Below are positions 10,827 through 22,799 of a DNA stretch of 64,000 nucleotides, in pieces. Below the pieces are notes generated by a model. It ran no database searches. It was not told where the DNA came from and saw only the letters and a program-made list of their open reading frames with translations. Made by a program: the position numbers and the translations under genes. This stretch comes from Elymus sibiricus (lineage: Eukaryota; Streptophyta; Magnoliopsida; Poales; Poaceae), in NCBI GenBank assembly GCA_039707655.1, contig CM077664.1, forward strand, positions 200,440,195 through 200,504,194, written 5' to 3'. Position 1 is the first letter of the stretch, and each line of letters opens with the position of its first letter.

Positions 10827-11591
10827 CACTACAAAAAAAAGACACATATGTGACATTATGGCCCGAACGAAAACTTTTTCTGTCATGGTTGTGACACTTC
10901 TATGTCAATAATTGTGACAAAAACACGTATCATCATAGATGTGGTGGGCTCCTACTTCTATGACAAAAAATTATGACAGAAAATGGGCTTTTCGTCCTGG
11001 GCGGGCCAGAGACGCACCCGCATGACATTCTTTGGGCAGTCCATGACGTAAAAAGTCGTGGTAGAAGTGAGGGCGAGGAAATTTTCGGGGAGTTCCCGGT
11101 TACGGTGGGTGGTCGGGCCGAGCGATGCAGTGTGGTTTTGCATGTTTCTCTCTCGCTCATACGTGTGCATGTGTGCGAGGCACTCGCTAATTGAACCCGA
11201 GAGAGGCGTACGTTCGCTTACTGAACCCGAGTGATCGATCGCCCTTGCACTATGTACGGAACACGAGCGATCGATCCCTCGCACTACGTACTGAACCCGG
11301 TCGATCCCTTCGCTTCTAACTGAAGCCGATCGATCCCTTCACTGCTAACTGAACCCGAGCGAGTCCTTCGCTGCTAATTGAACCCGATCGATCCTTCTCG
11401 CTGCTTACTGAAGCAGATCGAGCCCCCGTGCGAGACGTAGCTAGCCGGTTGGGTTGCCTCTCGATGAACAGTGCCAATTGTTACCGCGCGCGCGATACAT
11501 GTAGACCCGAGTCGAGACGCATCGATTGAGCCGGTTGGTGCCGTTGCTGCCGCCCATTAGTATGCCCCACTCCCGCCGGTGGGTTGGCTGT
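10827..11591 (+). mobile_element. CACTA transposon, left end (Caspar-like)
   Basis: It begins CACTACAAAAAAAAGACAC, the terminus of grass CACTA elements, followed by subterminal sequence rich in TTCTGTCAT, TTGTGACA and TATGACA words. It is then cut by the Athila-type LTR at 11592 and continues at 20603. A likely 3-bp target copy (TGC, 10824-10826) precedes it, but the matching right terminus was not found. No transposase reading is present in this part. The Caspar-like name is from memory of the terminus. Confidence 0.75.
11181..11428 (+). repeat. CACTA subterminal short repeats
   Basis: About eight degenerate units of 28-37 bp carry the core CTGAACCCGA followed by GATCGATCC-type text. Subterminal repeats are the usual transposase-binding regions of CACTA elements. 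Confidence 0.75.
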
Positions 11592-13139
11592 TGGTTCTTG
11601 TAGTCTGCATTGGTATTTCCCCGAAGAGGAGAGGATGATGCAGTATAGTAGAGATAAGTATTTCCCTCCGTTAAGAACCAAGGTTATCAATCCAGTAGGA
11701 GAACCAAGCAAAATTCCGTTAAGCGCACCTGCACACACAAGAGCAAACACTTGCACCCAATACAAGTAAGAGGGTTGTCAATCCTCTTAGCGGTTATTTG
11801 CAAGGATTAAATCTTATTGAGGTAAATAGATAAACTAAACTACTAATTAAAATAAAAGTAAATAAATTGCAGCAAGGTATTTTTAGGTTTTTTATATAAT
11901 AAAGATAGACCTGGGGACCATAGTTTTCACTAGAGGCTTCTCTCTTGAGCACATAAACATACGGTGGGTAAACAAATTACTGTTGGGCAATTGATAGAAA
12001 AGCAAATAATTATGACGGATTCATGGCAATGGTCATGTATATAGGCATCACGTCCGAGACAAGTAGACCAACTCCTGCCTGCATCTACTACTATTACTCC
12101 ACCCATCGACCGTTATCCAGCATGCATCTAGGGTATTAAGTATGAAACAGAGTAACGCCTTAAGCAAGATGACATGATGTAGACAAGCAAATTCAAGCAA
12201 TATGAATAAACCCAATCTTTTTATCCTTAATGGAAACAATACAAATACGTGTCATGACCCTTTCTGTCACTGGGATTGAGCACCGCAAGATTGAACCCAT
12301 CACAAAGCACCTCTCCCATTGCAAGATAAATCAAGCTAGTAGGCCAAACTAAACCGATAGATCGGAGAGAAATACAAATCTATAACAATCATGCATAAAA
12401 GAGTTCAGAGAAGACTCAAATATTTCTCATGAATAATCTGATCATAAACTCACAATTCATCGGATCCCAACAAACACACCACAAAATAAGATTACATCGG
12501 ATAGAACTCCAAGAACATCGAGGAGAACATTGTATTGAAGATCAAAGAGAGAGAAGAAGCCATCTAGCTACTAGCTATGGACCCGTAGGTCTGTGGTAAA
12601 CTACTCACACATCATCGGAAGGGCAGCAAGGTTGATGTAGAAGCCCTCCGTGATCGATTCCCCCTCCGGCAAAGTACCGGAAAAGGCCTCCAGATGGGAT
12701 CACGGAACAACAGAGGCTTGCAGCGGCGGAAAGGTTTTCTCTTCTGGCTCTCTGGGGGTTTCCAAATATTTGTGAATTTATAGAAGTGGGATTAGGTCAA
12801 ATGGAGTCACGTGGGCCCCACAAGGTAGCACGGCGCGCCCCCCCTGGGGCGCGCCCTAGTGCCTTGTGAAACCTCCGTGAGGCTTCTGGCCTCCTCCCGA
12901 AGCTTCCCAGGTTTCTTTTCTCTAGAAAAAATCTCCAAAAAGTTTCGTGGCATTTGGACTTCATTTGGTACTGTTTCTCTGAAAAGCCAAAAACAAGCAG
13001 AAAACAGCAACTGGCACTAGGCACTAGGTTAATAGGTTAGTCCCAAAAAATGATATATAATTGCATATAAAAACATCCAAGCTTGATACTATAATAGCAT
13101 GGAACAATCAAAAATTATAGATACGTTGTAGACATATCA
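11592..13139 (-). repeat. LTR (3' LTR of the first Athila-type element)
   Basis: On the plus strand it runs from TGGTTCTTGTAGTCTGC to GTAGACATATCA, matching 18352-19876 throughout. A minus-strand TATA box (CTATAAATT) is at 12783-12775. The first bases differ from the other LTR (TGGTTC versus TGCTAC), so the left end is slightly uncertain. Confidence 0.85.
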
Positions 13140-16074
13140 AGCATCCCCAAGATTAATTCCTGCTCGTCCTCGAGTAGGTAAATGATAAAAACGGAATTTT
13201 TGATATGGAATGCTACCTATCATGTTTCATCATGTAATCTCTCTTTTACGGTATGAATAATAAGATCCAAATGATTCAAAGCAATAGTCTATAATTTGAT
13301 ATAAAGACATCAATACTCAGACATACTAGCAAACAATCATGTCTTTCAAACTAAAAATGCTAAAGAACGTTATCCCTACAAAATCATATAATCCTGTCAT
13401 GCTCCATCTTCTTAACACAAAATATTTATCATGAACAACCTCGGTTTTAGCCAAGCAATTGGTTCATACTTTTTACCGTGCTTCAGCTTTTTCAACTCCC
13501 ACTCAATACATGAGCGCAAGCCATGGATATAGCACTATGGGTGGAATAGAGTATGGTGATAGAGTAAATAGGAGAAGTCAAAAATGGAGAAAGTCTCACA
13601 TCAACGAGGCTAATCAACAGGCTATGGAGATGCCCATCAATTGATGTCAATGCGAGGAGTAGGGATTGCCATGCAACGAATGCACTAAGAGCTATAAGTG
13701 TATGAAAGCTCAATATGAAAACTAAGTGGGTGTGCATCCAACTTGCTTGCTCATGAAGACCTCGGGCATTTGAGGAAGCCCGTCATCGGAATATACACGC
13801 CAAGTTCTATATTGAAAAATTCCCACTAGTATATGAAAGTGACAAAATAGGAGACTCTCTATATGAAAAACATGGTGCTACTCTGAAGCACAAGTGTGGA
13901 AAAAGATAGTAACATTGCCCCTTCTCTCTTTTCTCTCATTTATATATATTTTTATTTTTTATTTTTTTCTTTATATATTATTTTCTTCTCTCTTTTTTTC
14001 ATGGCTCTTTTTCGCCTCTTTTTTTCTATATATTTTTTCTTTTTTTTCGTCCGGAGTCTCATCCCGACTTGTTGGGGAATCATAGCCACCATCATCCTTT
14101 CCTCACTGGGACAATGCTCTAATAATGATGATCATCACACCTCTATTTACTTACAACTCAAAATTGCAACTCGATACTAGAACAAAAATATGACTCTATA
14201 TGAATGCCTCTGGCGGTGTACCAGGATGTGCAATGATGCTAGCGTAACATGTATAACAATGAGAAACGGTGGCTGAGCCACAAATACTATGTCAGCTATA
14301 TGATCATGCAAAGCAATATGACAATGACGATGTATGTCATAAAAAACGGAACAGTGGAAGTTGCATGGCAATATATCTCGGAATGGCTATGGAAATGCCA
14401 TGATAGGTAGGTATGGTGGCTGTTTTGAGGAAGATATAAAGAGGCTTATGTGTGATAGAGCGTATCATATCACAGGGTTTGGATGCACCGGCGAAGTTTG
14501 CACCAACTCTCGATGTGAGAAAGGGCAATGCACGGTACCAAAGAGACTAGCAAATTGCGGAAAGGTGAGAGTGTGTATAATCCATGGACTCACATTAGTC
14601 ATAAAGAACTCACATACTTATTCCAAAAGTTTATTAGCCCTCGAAGCAAAGTACTACTACGCATGCCCCTAGGGGGAGGTTGGTAGGAGTTAACCATCGC
14701 GCACCCCTGACTGCCACACAAAGGAATACAATCAAGAATAAATCACGCTCCAACTTCATAGCATAACGACATATCATACGTGCACGCTTCGGGAATCACA
14801 AACCTTAACACAATTATTCTTACTAAACCAAAATTATCTACTAATACCTCCTCCATATTACCATCTTAATATCGCAAAACCATTGCAAGGAATCAAATTT
14901 ATCATATTCAGTGATCTACATGAAAGTTTTTATTATATCCCTCTTGAATACCTATCATATCAAGACCAAATTCATAACCCGTGCATATTACCATTGCTAT
15001 CATGAGACTCTCAAAAAGGTATAAGTGAAGCATGAGAGTGCAACTATTTCTTTAAAATATCATCACCGCCGTGCTCTAAAAGATATAAGTGAAGCACTAG
15101 AGCAACTGCCTAGCTCAAAAGATATAAGTGAAGCACATAGAGTATTCTAACAAATCACGAATAATGTGTGTCCCTCTCAAAAAGGTGTGTTCAACAAAGA
15201 TGATTGTGACAAACTAAAAGGCAAACAAAAACAAATAAACTATTTCACAAGACGCTCCAAGTAAAACACATATCATGTGATGAATAAAAATATAGCTCCA
15301 AGTGAGTTACCGATAGATTGTAGACGAAAGAGGGGATGCCTTCCGGGGCATCCCCAAGCTTAGACGCTTGAGTCTTCCTTGAATATTACCTTGGGGTGCC
15401 TTGCGCACCCCCAAGCTTAGGCTCTTGCCGCTCCTTATTCCTTTGTCCATCGTAGTCTCACCCAAAACTTGAAAACTTCATCACACAAAACTCAACAGAA
15501 ACCTCGTGAGATCCGTTAGTATAACAAACAAATCTTTAACTTTAGGTACTGTTGTAAATTGATTCATATTTAATATTGTCATAATGCTACTGTACTCCAA
15601 CTTCTCCATGACTCATACCCCCCGATACGATCCATAGATTCATCAAAATAAGCAAACTATGCAATAAAAACAGAATCTGTCTAAAACAGAACAGTCTATA
15701 AAGATCTATTTAAAAGCCATACTTCTGTAACTCCAAAAATTCTGAAACAATAGGAAAGCGTGGGAAATTTATATAACAATACTGTGTAAAAATTTCAGAT
15801 TTTTCTGATGTCCCAGTACGGAACTAAAATTCCAGGACTGAACGCAAAAGTTTCTGTTTTCCAAACAGCATCAATCATACTATCTTCCAAATCATCCCAA
15901 AGGCATTACTTGGCACAAACACTAATTAAAACATAAAAACAATATAATAACAGAAGCTATAATAATGCAAACACTCAAGAACAGTAGGTAAAAGCAATAA
16001 TTTATTTTATTCATTGGGTTGCCTCCCAACAAGCGCTATTGTTTTATGCCCCTGGCAAGGCATAATACATAGTT
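13140..16074 (-). other. Non-coding 3' interior of the Athila-type element
   Basis: No ORF of note. Contents: a T/C-rich run at 13919-14050, short repeats AAAGATATAAGTGAAGCA at 15013-15140, and two G-rich hairpins at 15337-15425. The same order recurs in the second element at 50789-53264. Confidence 0.7.
15337..15425 (-). other. Twin hairpins carrying the PPT-like motif AAGCTTGGGG
   Basis: GGGGATGCC and GGCATCCCC form a nearly perfect stem; about 50 bp on, TTGGGGTGC and GCACCCCCAA form another. Each is followed on the plus strand by CCCCAAGCTTAG, the complement of the purine-rich motif at the LTR junction. The arrangement is conserved at 52530-52617 in the second element. Confidence 0.6.
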
Positions 16075-16983
16075 TCAAGTGTTGTCATCCTTCAAATTGA
16101 TTCCATAAGTGGCCCTCATAATGGATTCATATGGTGCTTTAATTCTCTTCCTAGGGAATTGTTCCATCCCTTTCTTTAGCGGAAATTGAAATCTTATATT
16201 ACCTTCTTTCATATCAATAATAGCACCAATAGTTCGAACAAAAGGCCTACCAAGTATTATGGGGCAAGAAGGATTGCATTCAATGTCAAGAACAATAAAG
16301 TCCACGGGCACATAATTTCTATTTGCAAGAATAAGCACATCATTTATCCTACCCAATAGCTTTTTAATAGTGGAATCCGCTAGATGCAAATTAAGGGAAC
16401 AAGGATCCAAGTCGGTGAGACCTAGCACATCACACAAAGACTTTGGTATAGTGGAAACGCTAGCACCAAGATCACAAAGAGCATTACATTCATAATATTT
16501 AATTTTTACTTTAATAGTGGGTTCCCATTCATCTTGTAATTTTCTAGGAATTGATACTTCCAACTCAAGTTTTTCTTCATGCACTTTCATCATGGCTTCT
16601 ACAATATGTTTAGTGAAAGCTTTATTTTGTCCATATGCATTTGCTGAATTAATCATGGATTGCAACAAGGAAATACACTCAATTAAAGAACAACTATCAT
16701 AATTAAAGTCCTTGTAATCCAAAGTAGTGGGTGCATTACTATTTAAAGTTTTAACCTCTCCAAACCCACTTTTTTCATTTTTATGATCAAGATTATCACC
16801 CTCCAAGCAAGTGGGACTCCTTGTTTCTAAAGTTGACTCTTCTTTAGTCCCTTTTTCATCAAGTTTTATATTACTAAACAAAGATTCAATAGGTGTAATA
16901 CCAATCATTTTAATATCTTCATCATTACTACGATAGAAATCGGGTGGAATCGCTTTTTCTAGAAATTCTAGCTTAGCTCTCAA
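16075..16983 (-). CDS. Athila-type retroviral-like aspartic protease ORF (302 residues)
   Basis: Open reading on the minus strand with the active-site motif CDLGAS at residues 170-175, where Leu occupies the position of the usual Thr/Ser, as is common in Athila proteins. IILGRPF at about 242-248 is the conserved flap/C-terminal element of retropepsins. The N-terminal 100 residues are charged and resemble the gag-protease linker. It would cleave the gag-pol polyprotein. The listed start is only the first codon after a stop near 16984; in an intact copy the reading would be continuous with gag. The frame ends at TGA-free KDDNT followed by a stop at 16075-16077, with no RT downstream. Confidence 0.75.
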   Translation of the reverse strand: MRAKLEFLEKAIPPDFYRSNDEDIKMIGITPIESLFSNIKLDEKGTKEESTLETRSPTCLEGDNLDHKNEKSGFGEVKTLNSNAPTTLDYKDFNYDSCSLIECISLLQSMINSANAYGQNKAFTKHIVEAMMKVHEEKLELEVSIPRKLQDEWEPTIKVKIKYYECNALCDLGASVSTIPKSLCDVLGLTDLDPCSLNLHLADSTIKKLLGRINDVLILANRNYVPVDFIVLDIECNPSCPIILGRPFVRTIGAIIDMKEGNIRFQFPLKKGMEQFPRKRIKAPYESIMRATYGINLKDDNT

Positions 16984-18147
16984 CCTAGCGGTCCTTTATT
17001 TACTTTCATTAATGGAGACTCATTTATATCATTCTTAGATGGAAAAAATTTAGTTTTGAGATTTTCCACATCATGAGAGATTGTATCCATGTTCCGAGCC
17101 AATTCATCAATTCTATTCAATTTTTCTTCTATCATAGCATTGAAATTCTTTTGGGAACTAATAAATTCTTTAATATTACTTTCAAGATCAGAGGGCATCC
17201 TATTATTATTATTATTATTATAAGAATTGCCATAAGGATTGCCATAATTATTAAAGGAATTTCCAGGAAATGGTCTAGCATTGAAATTACCCCTATAAGC
17301 ATTGTTGTTGAAATTATTTCTAGAGACAAAATCACATCAATAGCATCATTATTTTGCTCAATAAAAGTGGACAATGGCACATCATTAGGATCAATATGAG
17401 CATTTTTACTAGCAACCAATTTCAATAAAGCATCCATCTTATCACTCAAAGTATTAATTTCTTCAATAGAATTTACCTTCTTACCAGTTGGAGTTCGTTC
17501 AGTGTGCCATTGAGAATAATTTGCCATAATATTATCAAGAAGTTTTGTAGCTTCTCCCAATGTAATTTCCATGAAAGTGCCACCTGCGGCAGAGTCTAGC
17601 AAATTTCTAGAGACAATTTTTAGTCCCGCATAAAAAATTTGTATGATCATCCATAAATTCAAACCATGAGTTGGGCAATTTCTAATCATTAATTTCATTC
17701 TCTCCCAAGATTGGGCAACATGTTCATGCTCAAGTTGCTTAAAATTCATAATTTGATTTCTTAAAGAAATAATCTTAGCGGGAGGAAAATAGTTGGTAAT
17801 AAAAGCATCCTAACACTTATCCCAAGAATCAATACTATTTCTAGGCAAGGATGAAAACCAAGTTTTAGCACGATCTAGTAGTGAGAACGGAAATAATTTT
17901 AAATTGACAATATCATTATCCACAGCTTTCTTCTTTTGCATATCACAAATTTCATGAAAGTATTTAGATGGGATGCAGCATCTTCATTAGGACTACCAGA
18001 AAATTGTTCTTTCATAACAAGATTAACCAAGGCAGCATTAATGTCACATGACTCCGCACTAGTGGCGGGAGGAGAACAAGGAGTACTAATAAAATCATTA
18101 TTATTAGTATTGGAAAAATCACACCATTTTGTATTTTCTTGAGACAT
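16984..18147 (-). pseudogene. gag: Broken gag of the Athila-type element
   Basis: Begins MSQENTKW at 18147. The reading passes through three frames: frame to about 17930, then a frame covering a WERMKLMI and HTERTPTGKK region (17749 to about 17335), then a frame with an Asn-rich run encoded by an (ATT)n tract at 17203-17222, and KNFNAMIEEKLNRIDELARNM (17198-16985). That gives at least two frameshifts plus a TAG near 17810. The text matches plant retrotransposon gag with Asn-rich linkers. It would form the capsid; this copy cannot. Confidence 0.7.
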
Positions 18148-18322
18148 CGCGACAAAGCAAGCAAACTAGCAAACAAGCAACCAAAATATTTTTGTGTTTT
18201 TGTGAAATTGTTTTAGAAGTGGGGGAGATGAAAACGAGAGGCAAATGCAAATAAAAGGTAAATAAAGTAAATGCAAGTGAATGATTATTTGTGCGAAGGT
18301 ACTTGGTAATTTTGATGATGTC

Positions 18323-18340
18323 TCCCCGGCAACGGAGCCG
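18323..18340 (-). other. Primer-binding site, tRNA-Asp type
   Basis: Plus strand TCCCCGGCAACGGAGCCG; the intact form in the second element (54134-54151) ends GGCGCCA, complementary to a tRNA 3' end with CCA. It lies 11 bp inside the LTR. Two bases differ here. Confidence 0.75.
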
Positions 18341-18351
18341 GAAATTCTTCC

Positions 18352-19876
18352 TGCTACTTGTAGTCTGCGTTGGTATTTCCCCGAAGAGGAGAGGATGATG
18401 CAGTACAGTAGAGATAAGTATTTCCCTCAGTTAAGAACCAAGGTTATCAATCCAGTAGGAGAACCAAGCAAAATTCCATAGCAAACACTTGCACCCAACG
18501 CAAATAGATGGTTGTCAATCCTCTAAGCGGTTATTTGCAAGGATTAAATCTTATCGAGGTAAATAGATAAACTAAGCTACTAATTAAAATAAAAGTAAAT
18601 AAATTGCAGCAACGTATTTTTAGGTTTTTTATATAATAAAGATAGACCCGGGGACCATAGTTTTCACTAGAGGCTTGTCTCTTGAGCACATAAACATACG
18701 GTGGGTAAACAAATTACTGTTGGGCAATTGATAGAAAAGCAAATAATTATGACAGATTCATGGCAATGATCATGTATATAGGCATCACGTCCGAGACAAG
18801 TAGACCGACTCCTGCCTGCATCTACTACTATTACTCCACCCATCAACCGCTATCCAGCATGCATCTAGGGTATTAAGTATGAAACAGAGTAACGCCTTAA
18901 GCAAGATGACATGATGTAGAGAAGCAAATTCAAGAAATATGAATAAACCCCATCTTTTTATCCTTAATGGCAACAATACAAATACGTGTCATGTCCCTTT
19001 CTGTCACTGGGATTGAGCACCGCAAGATTGAACCCATCACAAAGCACCTCTCCCATTGCAAGATAAATCAATCTAGTAGGTGAAACTAAACCGATAGATC
19101 GGAGAGAAATACAAAGCTATAACAATCATGCATAAAAGAGTTCAGAGAAGACTCAAATATTTCTCATGAATGATCTGATCATAAACTCACAATTCATCAG
19201 ATCCCAACAAACACACCGCAAAGGAAGATTACATCGGATAGAACTCCAAGAACATCGAGGAGAACATTGTATTGAAGATCGAAGAGAGAGAAGAAGCCAT
19301 CTAGCTACTAGCTATGGACCCGTAGGTCTATGGTAAACTACTCACACATCATTGGAAGGGCAGCAAGGTTGATGTAGAAGCCCTCCGTGATCGATTCCCC
19401 CTCCGGCAGAGTACCGAAAAAGGCCTCCAGATGGGATCGTGGAAGAACAGAGGCTTGCGATGGCGGAAAGGTTTTCTCTTCTGGCTCTCTGGGGGTTTCC
19501 CAATATTTGTGAATTTATAGAAGTGGAATTAGGTCAAATGGAGTCACGTGGGCCCCACGAGGTAGCACGACGCGCCCCCCTAGGGCGCGCCCTAGTGCCT
19601 TGTGAAGCCTCGGTGAGGCTTCTGGCCTCCTCCCGAAGCTTCCCAGGTTTCATTTGTCCAGAAAAAAATCTCCAAAAAGTTTTGTGGCATTGGGACTTCA
19701 TTTGGTACTGTTTCTCTGAAAAGCCAAAAACAAGCAGAAAACAGCAACTGGCACTAGGCACTAGGTTAATAGGTTAGTCCCAAAAAATGATAGATAATTG
19801 CATTTAAAAACATCCAAGATTGATACTATAATAGCATGTAACAATCAAAAATTATAGATACGTTGGAGACGTATCA
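18352..19876 (-). repeat. LTR (5' LTR of the first Athila-type element)
   Basis: Plus strand from TGCTACTTGTAGTCTGC to GGAGACGTATCA. Compared with the left LTR it has scattered substitutions and lacks about 30 bp (around 18479). A minus-strand TATA box lies at 19520-19512. Both sides of this LTR are retrotransposon interior, which is abnormal. Confidence 0.9.
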
Positions 19877-20602
19877 AGCATCCCCAACCTTAATTCCTGC
19901 TCGTCGTCGAGTAGGTAAATGATAAAAACAGATTTTTTGATGTGGAATGCTACCTATCATGTTTCATCATGTAATCTCTCTCTTACGGTATGAATAATTT
20001 GATCCAAATGATTCAAAGCAAAAGTCTATAATTTGATATAAAGACATCAATACTCAGGCATACTAGCAAACAATCATGTCTTTCAAAATAAAAATGCTAA
20101 AGAACGCTATCCCTACAAAATCATATAATCCTGTCATGCTCCATCTTCTTAACACAAAATATTTATCATGAACAACCCCGATTTTAGTGAAGCAATACAT
20201 GAGCGCAAGCCATGGATATAGCACTATGGGTGGAATAGAGTATGGTGATAGAGATAAATAGGAGAAGTCAAAAATGGAGAAAGTCTCACATCAACGAGGC
20301 TAATCAACGTGCTATGGAGAAGCCCATCAATTGATGTCAATCCGAGGAGTAGGGATTGCCATGCAACGGTTGCACTAAGAGCTATAAGTGTATGAAAGGT
20401 CAACATGAAAACTAAGTGGGTGTGCATCCAACTTGCTTGCTCATGAAAACCTCGGGCATTTGAGGAAGCCCGTCATCGGAATATACAAGCCAAGTTCTAT
20501 AATGAAAAATTCCCACTAGTATATGAATGTGACAAAATAAGAGACTCTCTATATGAAAAACATGGTGCTACTCTAAAGCACAAGTGTGGAAAATGATAGT
20601 AG
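19877..20602 (-). mobile_element. Second, truncated Athila-type interior behind the 5' LTR
   Basis: AGCATCCCCAACCTTAATTC onwards is homologous to 13140-13912, the PPT-side interior, and stops matching at about 20602, where CACTA sequence resumes. The LTR at 18352-19876 is therefore flanked by interior on both sides. A 40-50 bp stretch present near 13455-13505 is missing here. Confidence 0.85.
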
Positions 20603-20700
20603 CCGGTGGAGGCTGGAGGAAGTCGACGGTGGATGAACAGTAGCTGGTGAAGGCTGGAGGGAGGTCGACCGTGGATGAACAGTAGTCCGTGGAGTCCCGT

Positions 20701-21125
20701 TTTGCGGTACGCCACACCCCTCTCGATGAACAGGACCCCCATTTCGACCGTAGGCAGTTGGGGATATGTCCATTTCCTCCGTTTTGCGGTACGCCAGAGC
20801 CCTCCTGATCAAAAGGACCCCATTTCGACCATAGGCGCTCGAATAGAAGTCAGTTTCCTTCGTTTTGCGGTACGCCAGATTCCCAGCCGATGAACAGGAC
20901 CCCATTTCGACTGTAGGCGCTCGAACAGAAGGCTGTTTCCTCTGTTTTGCGGTACACCAGACCCCGAGTCGATGAACAGGACCCCGTTTCAGCTATTCCG
21001 TCCAAGCCGGTTGGCTCCCGATGAACAGGACGCGTTCTGACCCAGTCGCTTGGCTCCCGATGAAAACGACGTTGTTTCCTCCGTTCTGACCCAGCCGGTT
21101 GGCTGCCGATGAACAGGAGACCGTT
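20701..21125 (+). repeat. Tandem repeat, about 82-bp unit
   Basis: TTTGCGGTACGCCAGA starts units at 20701, 20783, 20864 and 20946. Each continues with CGATGAACAGGACCCC. From 21000 the unit changes to CCAGCCGGTTGGCTCCCGA, repeated about three times. Confidence 0.85.
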
Positions 21126-21605
21126 GCTGCCGTCTGTTGTCTCTCTCCATGTACACGAGCCCTGGCCGTACGTATGCGCGAGTATGCGTTCGAAACCCCG
21201 CCCATATATATACGCACGTGGCCGTATTTTTTGCAGTGTGGCTGTACGTACGTGTACACGATTTAGACTTGCTGCCTGAACTGCTACGTCGGGGGCTCTA
21301 CTACGACACGTGCCGCTCCTTACACGCCCATGGTTCATCGTCGCAGAGAGACCGATCGACCAGTATGTACGTACACGTTCACGACCAGACAGACAACGCT
21401 ACGTACGCTTCGACCGGGTGGGTCCCAGCTATCAGGGAGGATTAGGAGGCACTTCCTTGCGTGCAAAGATATAGCTGCTAGGTCCCAGCTGTCAGGGGGA
21501 GGAATCTTTTTTTTGCGCGTAATAAGGAGGCTCTTCCTTGCGTGCGAAGATGTAGCTGGTGGGTCCCAGCTGTCAGGGGGAGGAAACATTTTTTTTGCGT
21601 AATAA

Positions 21606-22740
21606 GGAGGCACTTCCTTGCGTGCAACCATGGACCTCGCGGGTCCTATCTGTCAGCCTCTCCACGTACAGTCCTCTTCCGATGGCTGTCGTTCGTTGAC
21701 CGCGTTGACGACGCCGTATCGAGTGCAGCAAGGCGGTGGACGACGGCGAGGCCTAGGAAGGGAATGACCCGGAGCCGGGGAAACAAGGCAGTGGTTGCCC
21801 ACGCGGAGGGAAGTACGAGGGCTTACTGGTTCGGCTGCGGTGTGAGGCTGCCGTCGCCAGAGAATAACAGGAGGTGTGGGTGAGTAGAGGGATGGCCTGG
21901 CCAGCGGTGGGAGTAGGGTTTGGCGGTGAGGCCTGCGCGGCAGCACAGCTGGCCACGGGAGGCAGGAGCAGGCGGTCCCGCCGGCGCTGGTTTGGGCGGC
22001 TGGAGGAAGAAGATCTAAGATTGAAGAAGCAGCACTATCCAACGGTCAGTGCTGCTAGAATCATTTGTTGACTAAGTTGACAAAGCCCTGCGTACGTGTC
22101 AACTTGGTAGGTCCACAAGTCAGCGTCCAAATCAGGTGGGTCCCAGCTAACAGGGGGAGCAATCATTTTTCTTGCGTGTAATAAGGAGGCACTTCCTTGC
22201 GTGCGACCATGGACCTCGTGGGTCCTAGCTGTGAGCCTCTCCACGTACAATTCTCTTCCGATGGCTGCCGTTCGTTAACTGCGTTGACGACGCTGTGCTG
22301 AGAGCACCAAGGCGGTGGACAACAGTGAGGCCTAGTAAGGGAACGACCCGGAGACGAGGAAGACTTGGCAGTGGTTGCCCACGCAGAGGGGAGTACGAGG
22401 GTTTTCTGGTTCGGCTGCGGTGTGAGGCTGCCGTCACCGGAGAATAACAGGAGATGTGGGTGAGTAGAGGGATGGCCTGGCCAGCGATGGGAGTAGAGTG
22501 GGGCGGTGAGGCCTGCGCGGTAGCATTGCCGGCCAGGGGAGGCGGGAGAAGGCGGTACAGTTGGCGCTGGTTTGGGCGGCTGGAGCAAGAAGATCAGAGA
22601 TTGAAGAAGTAGCACGGCCGTTGGATTAACATCCAACGGTCACTGCTGCTAGAATCGTTTGTTGACTAAGTTGACAAAGCCCTGCATACGCGTCAACTTA
22701 CTAGGCCCAAGTCAGCCTCCAAATCTGTGGCAAACATCAT
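21606..22740 (+). repeat. Two-copy tandem repeat, about 578-bp unit
   Basis: Copy 1 begins GGAGGCACTTCCTTGCGTG at about 21606 and copy 2 at about 22184; both run through GTTGACTAAGTTGACAAAG. A partial third relative is at 23880-24000. The ORFs in this segment are not conserved between copies. Confidence 0.8.
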
Positions 22741-22799
22741 ACAACACATTTGCTATTATTTTTAATAATTTACAACCCATTTGCTCTTTCTTAAGGATT

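Larger units (their letters stand above)
11592..19876 (-). mobile_element. Athila-lineage Gypsy element with two LTRs, lacking RT/RH/INT (Fatima-like)
   Basis: Read on the minus strand: 5' LTR (19876-18352), PBS (18340-18323), broken gag (18147 to about 16990), protease ORF (16983-16075), a 2.9-kb non-coding 3' interior, and 3' LTR (13139-11592). The retropepsin motif CDLGAS and a tRNA-Asp-type PBS are typical of Athila relatives. No reverse transcriptase, RNase H or integrase reading exists between 16074 and 13140, so this is a non-autonomous or deleted member. The LTR terminus TGATACGTCTCCAACG (minus) is common in wheat; the Fatima name is from memory. Confidence 0.85.

Noticed and set aside
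13894..14180. Phe/Ile/Leu-rich ORFs resembling membrane proteins
   Set aside because: They translate a T/C-rich low-complexity run in the non-coding retrotransposon interior.
21542..22636. Overlapping ORFs of 90-160 residues in the CACTA right part
   Set aside because: Frames are not conserved between the two 578-bp copies, so selection on protein is unlikely.
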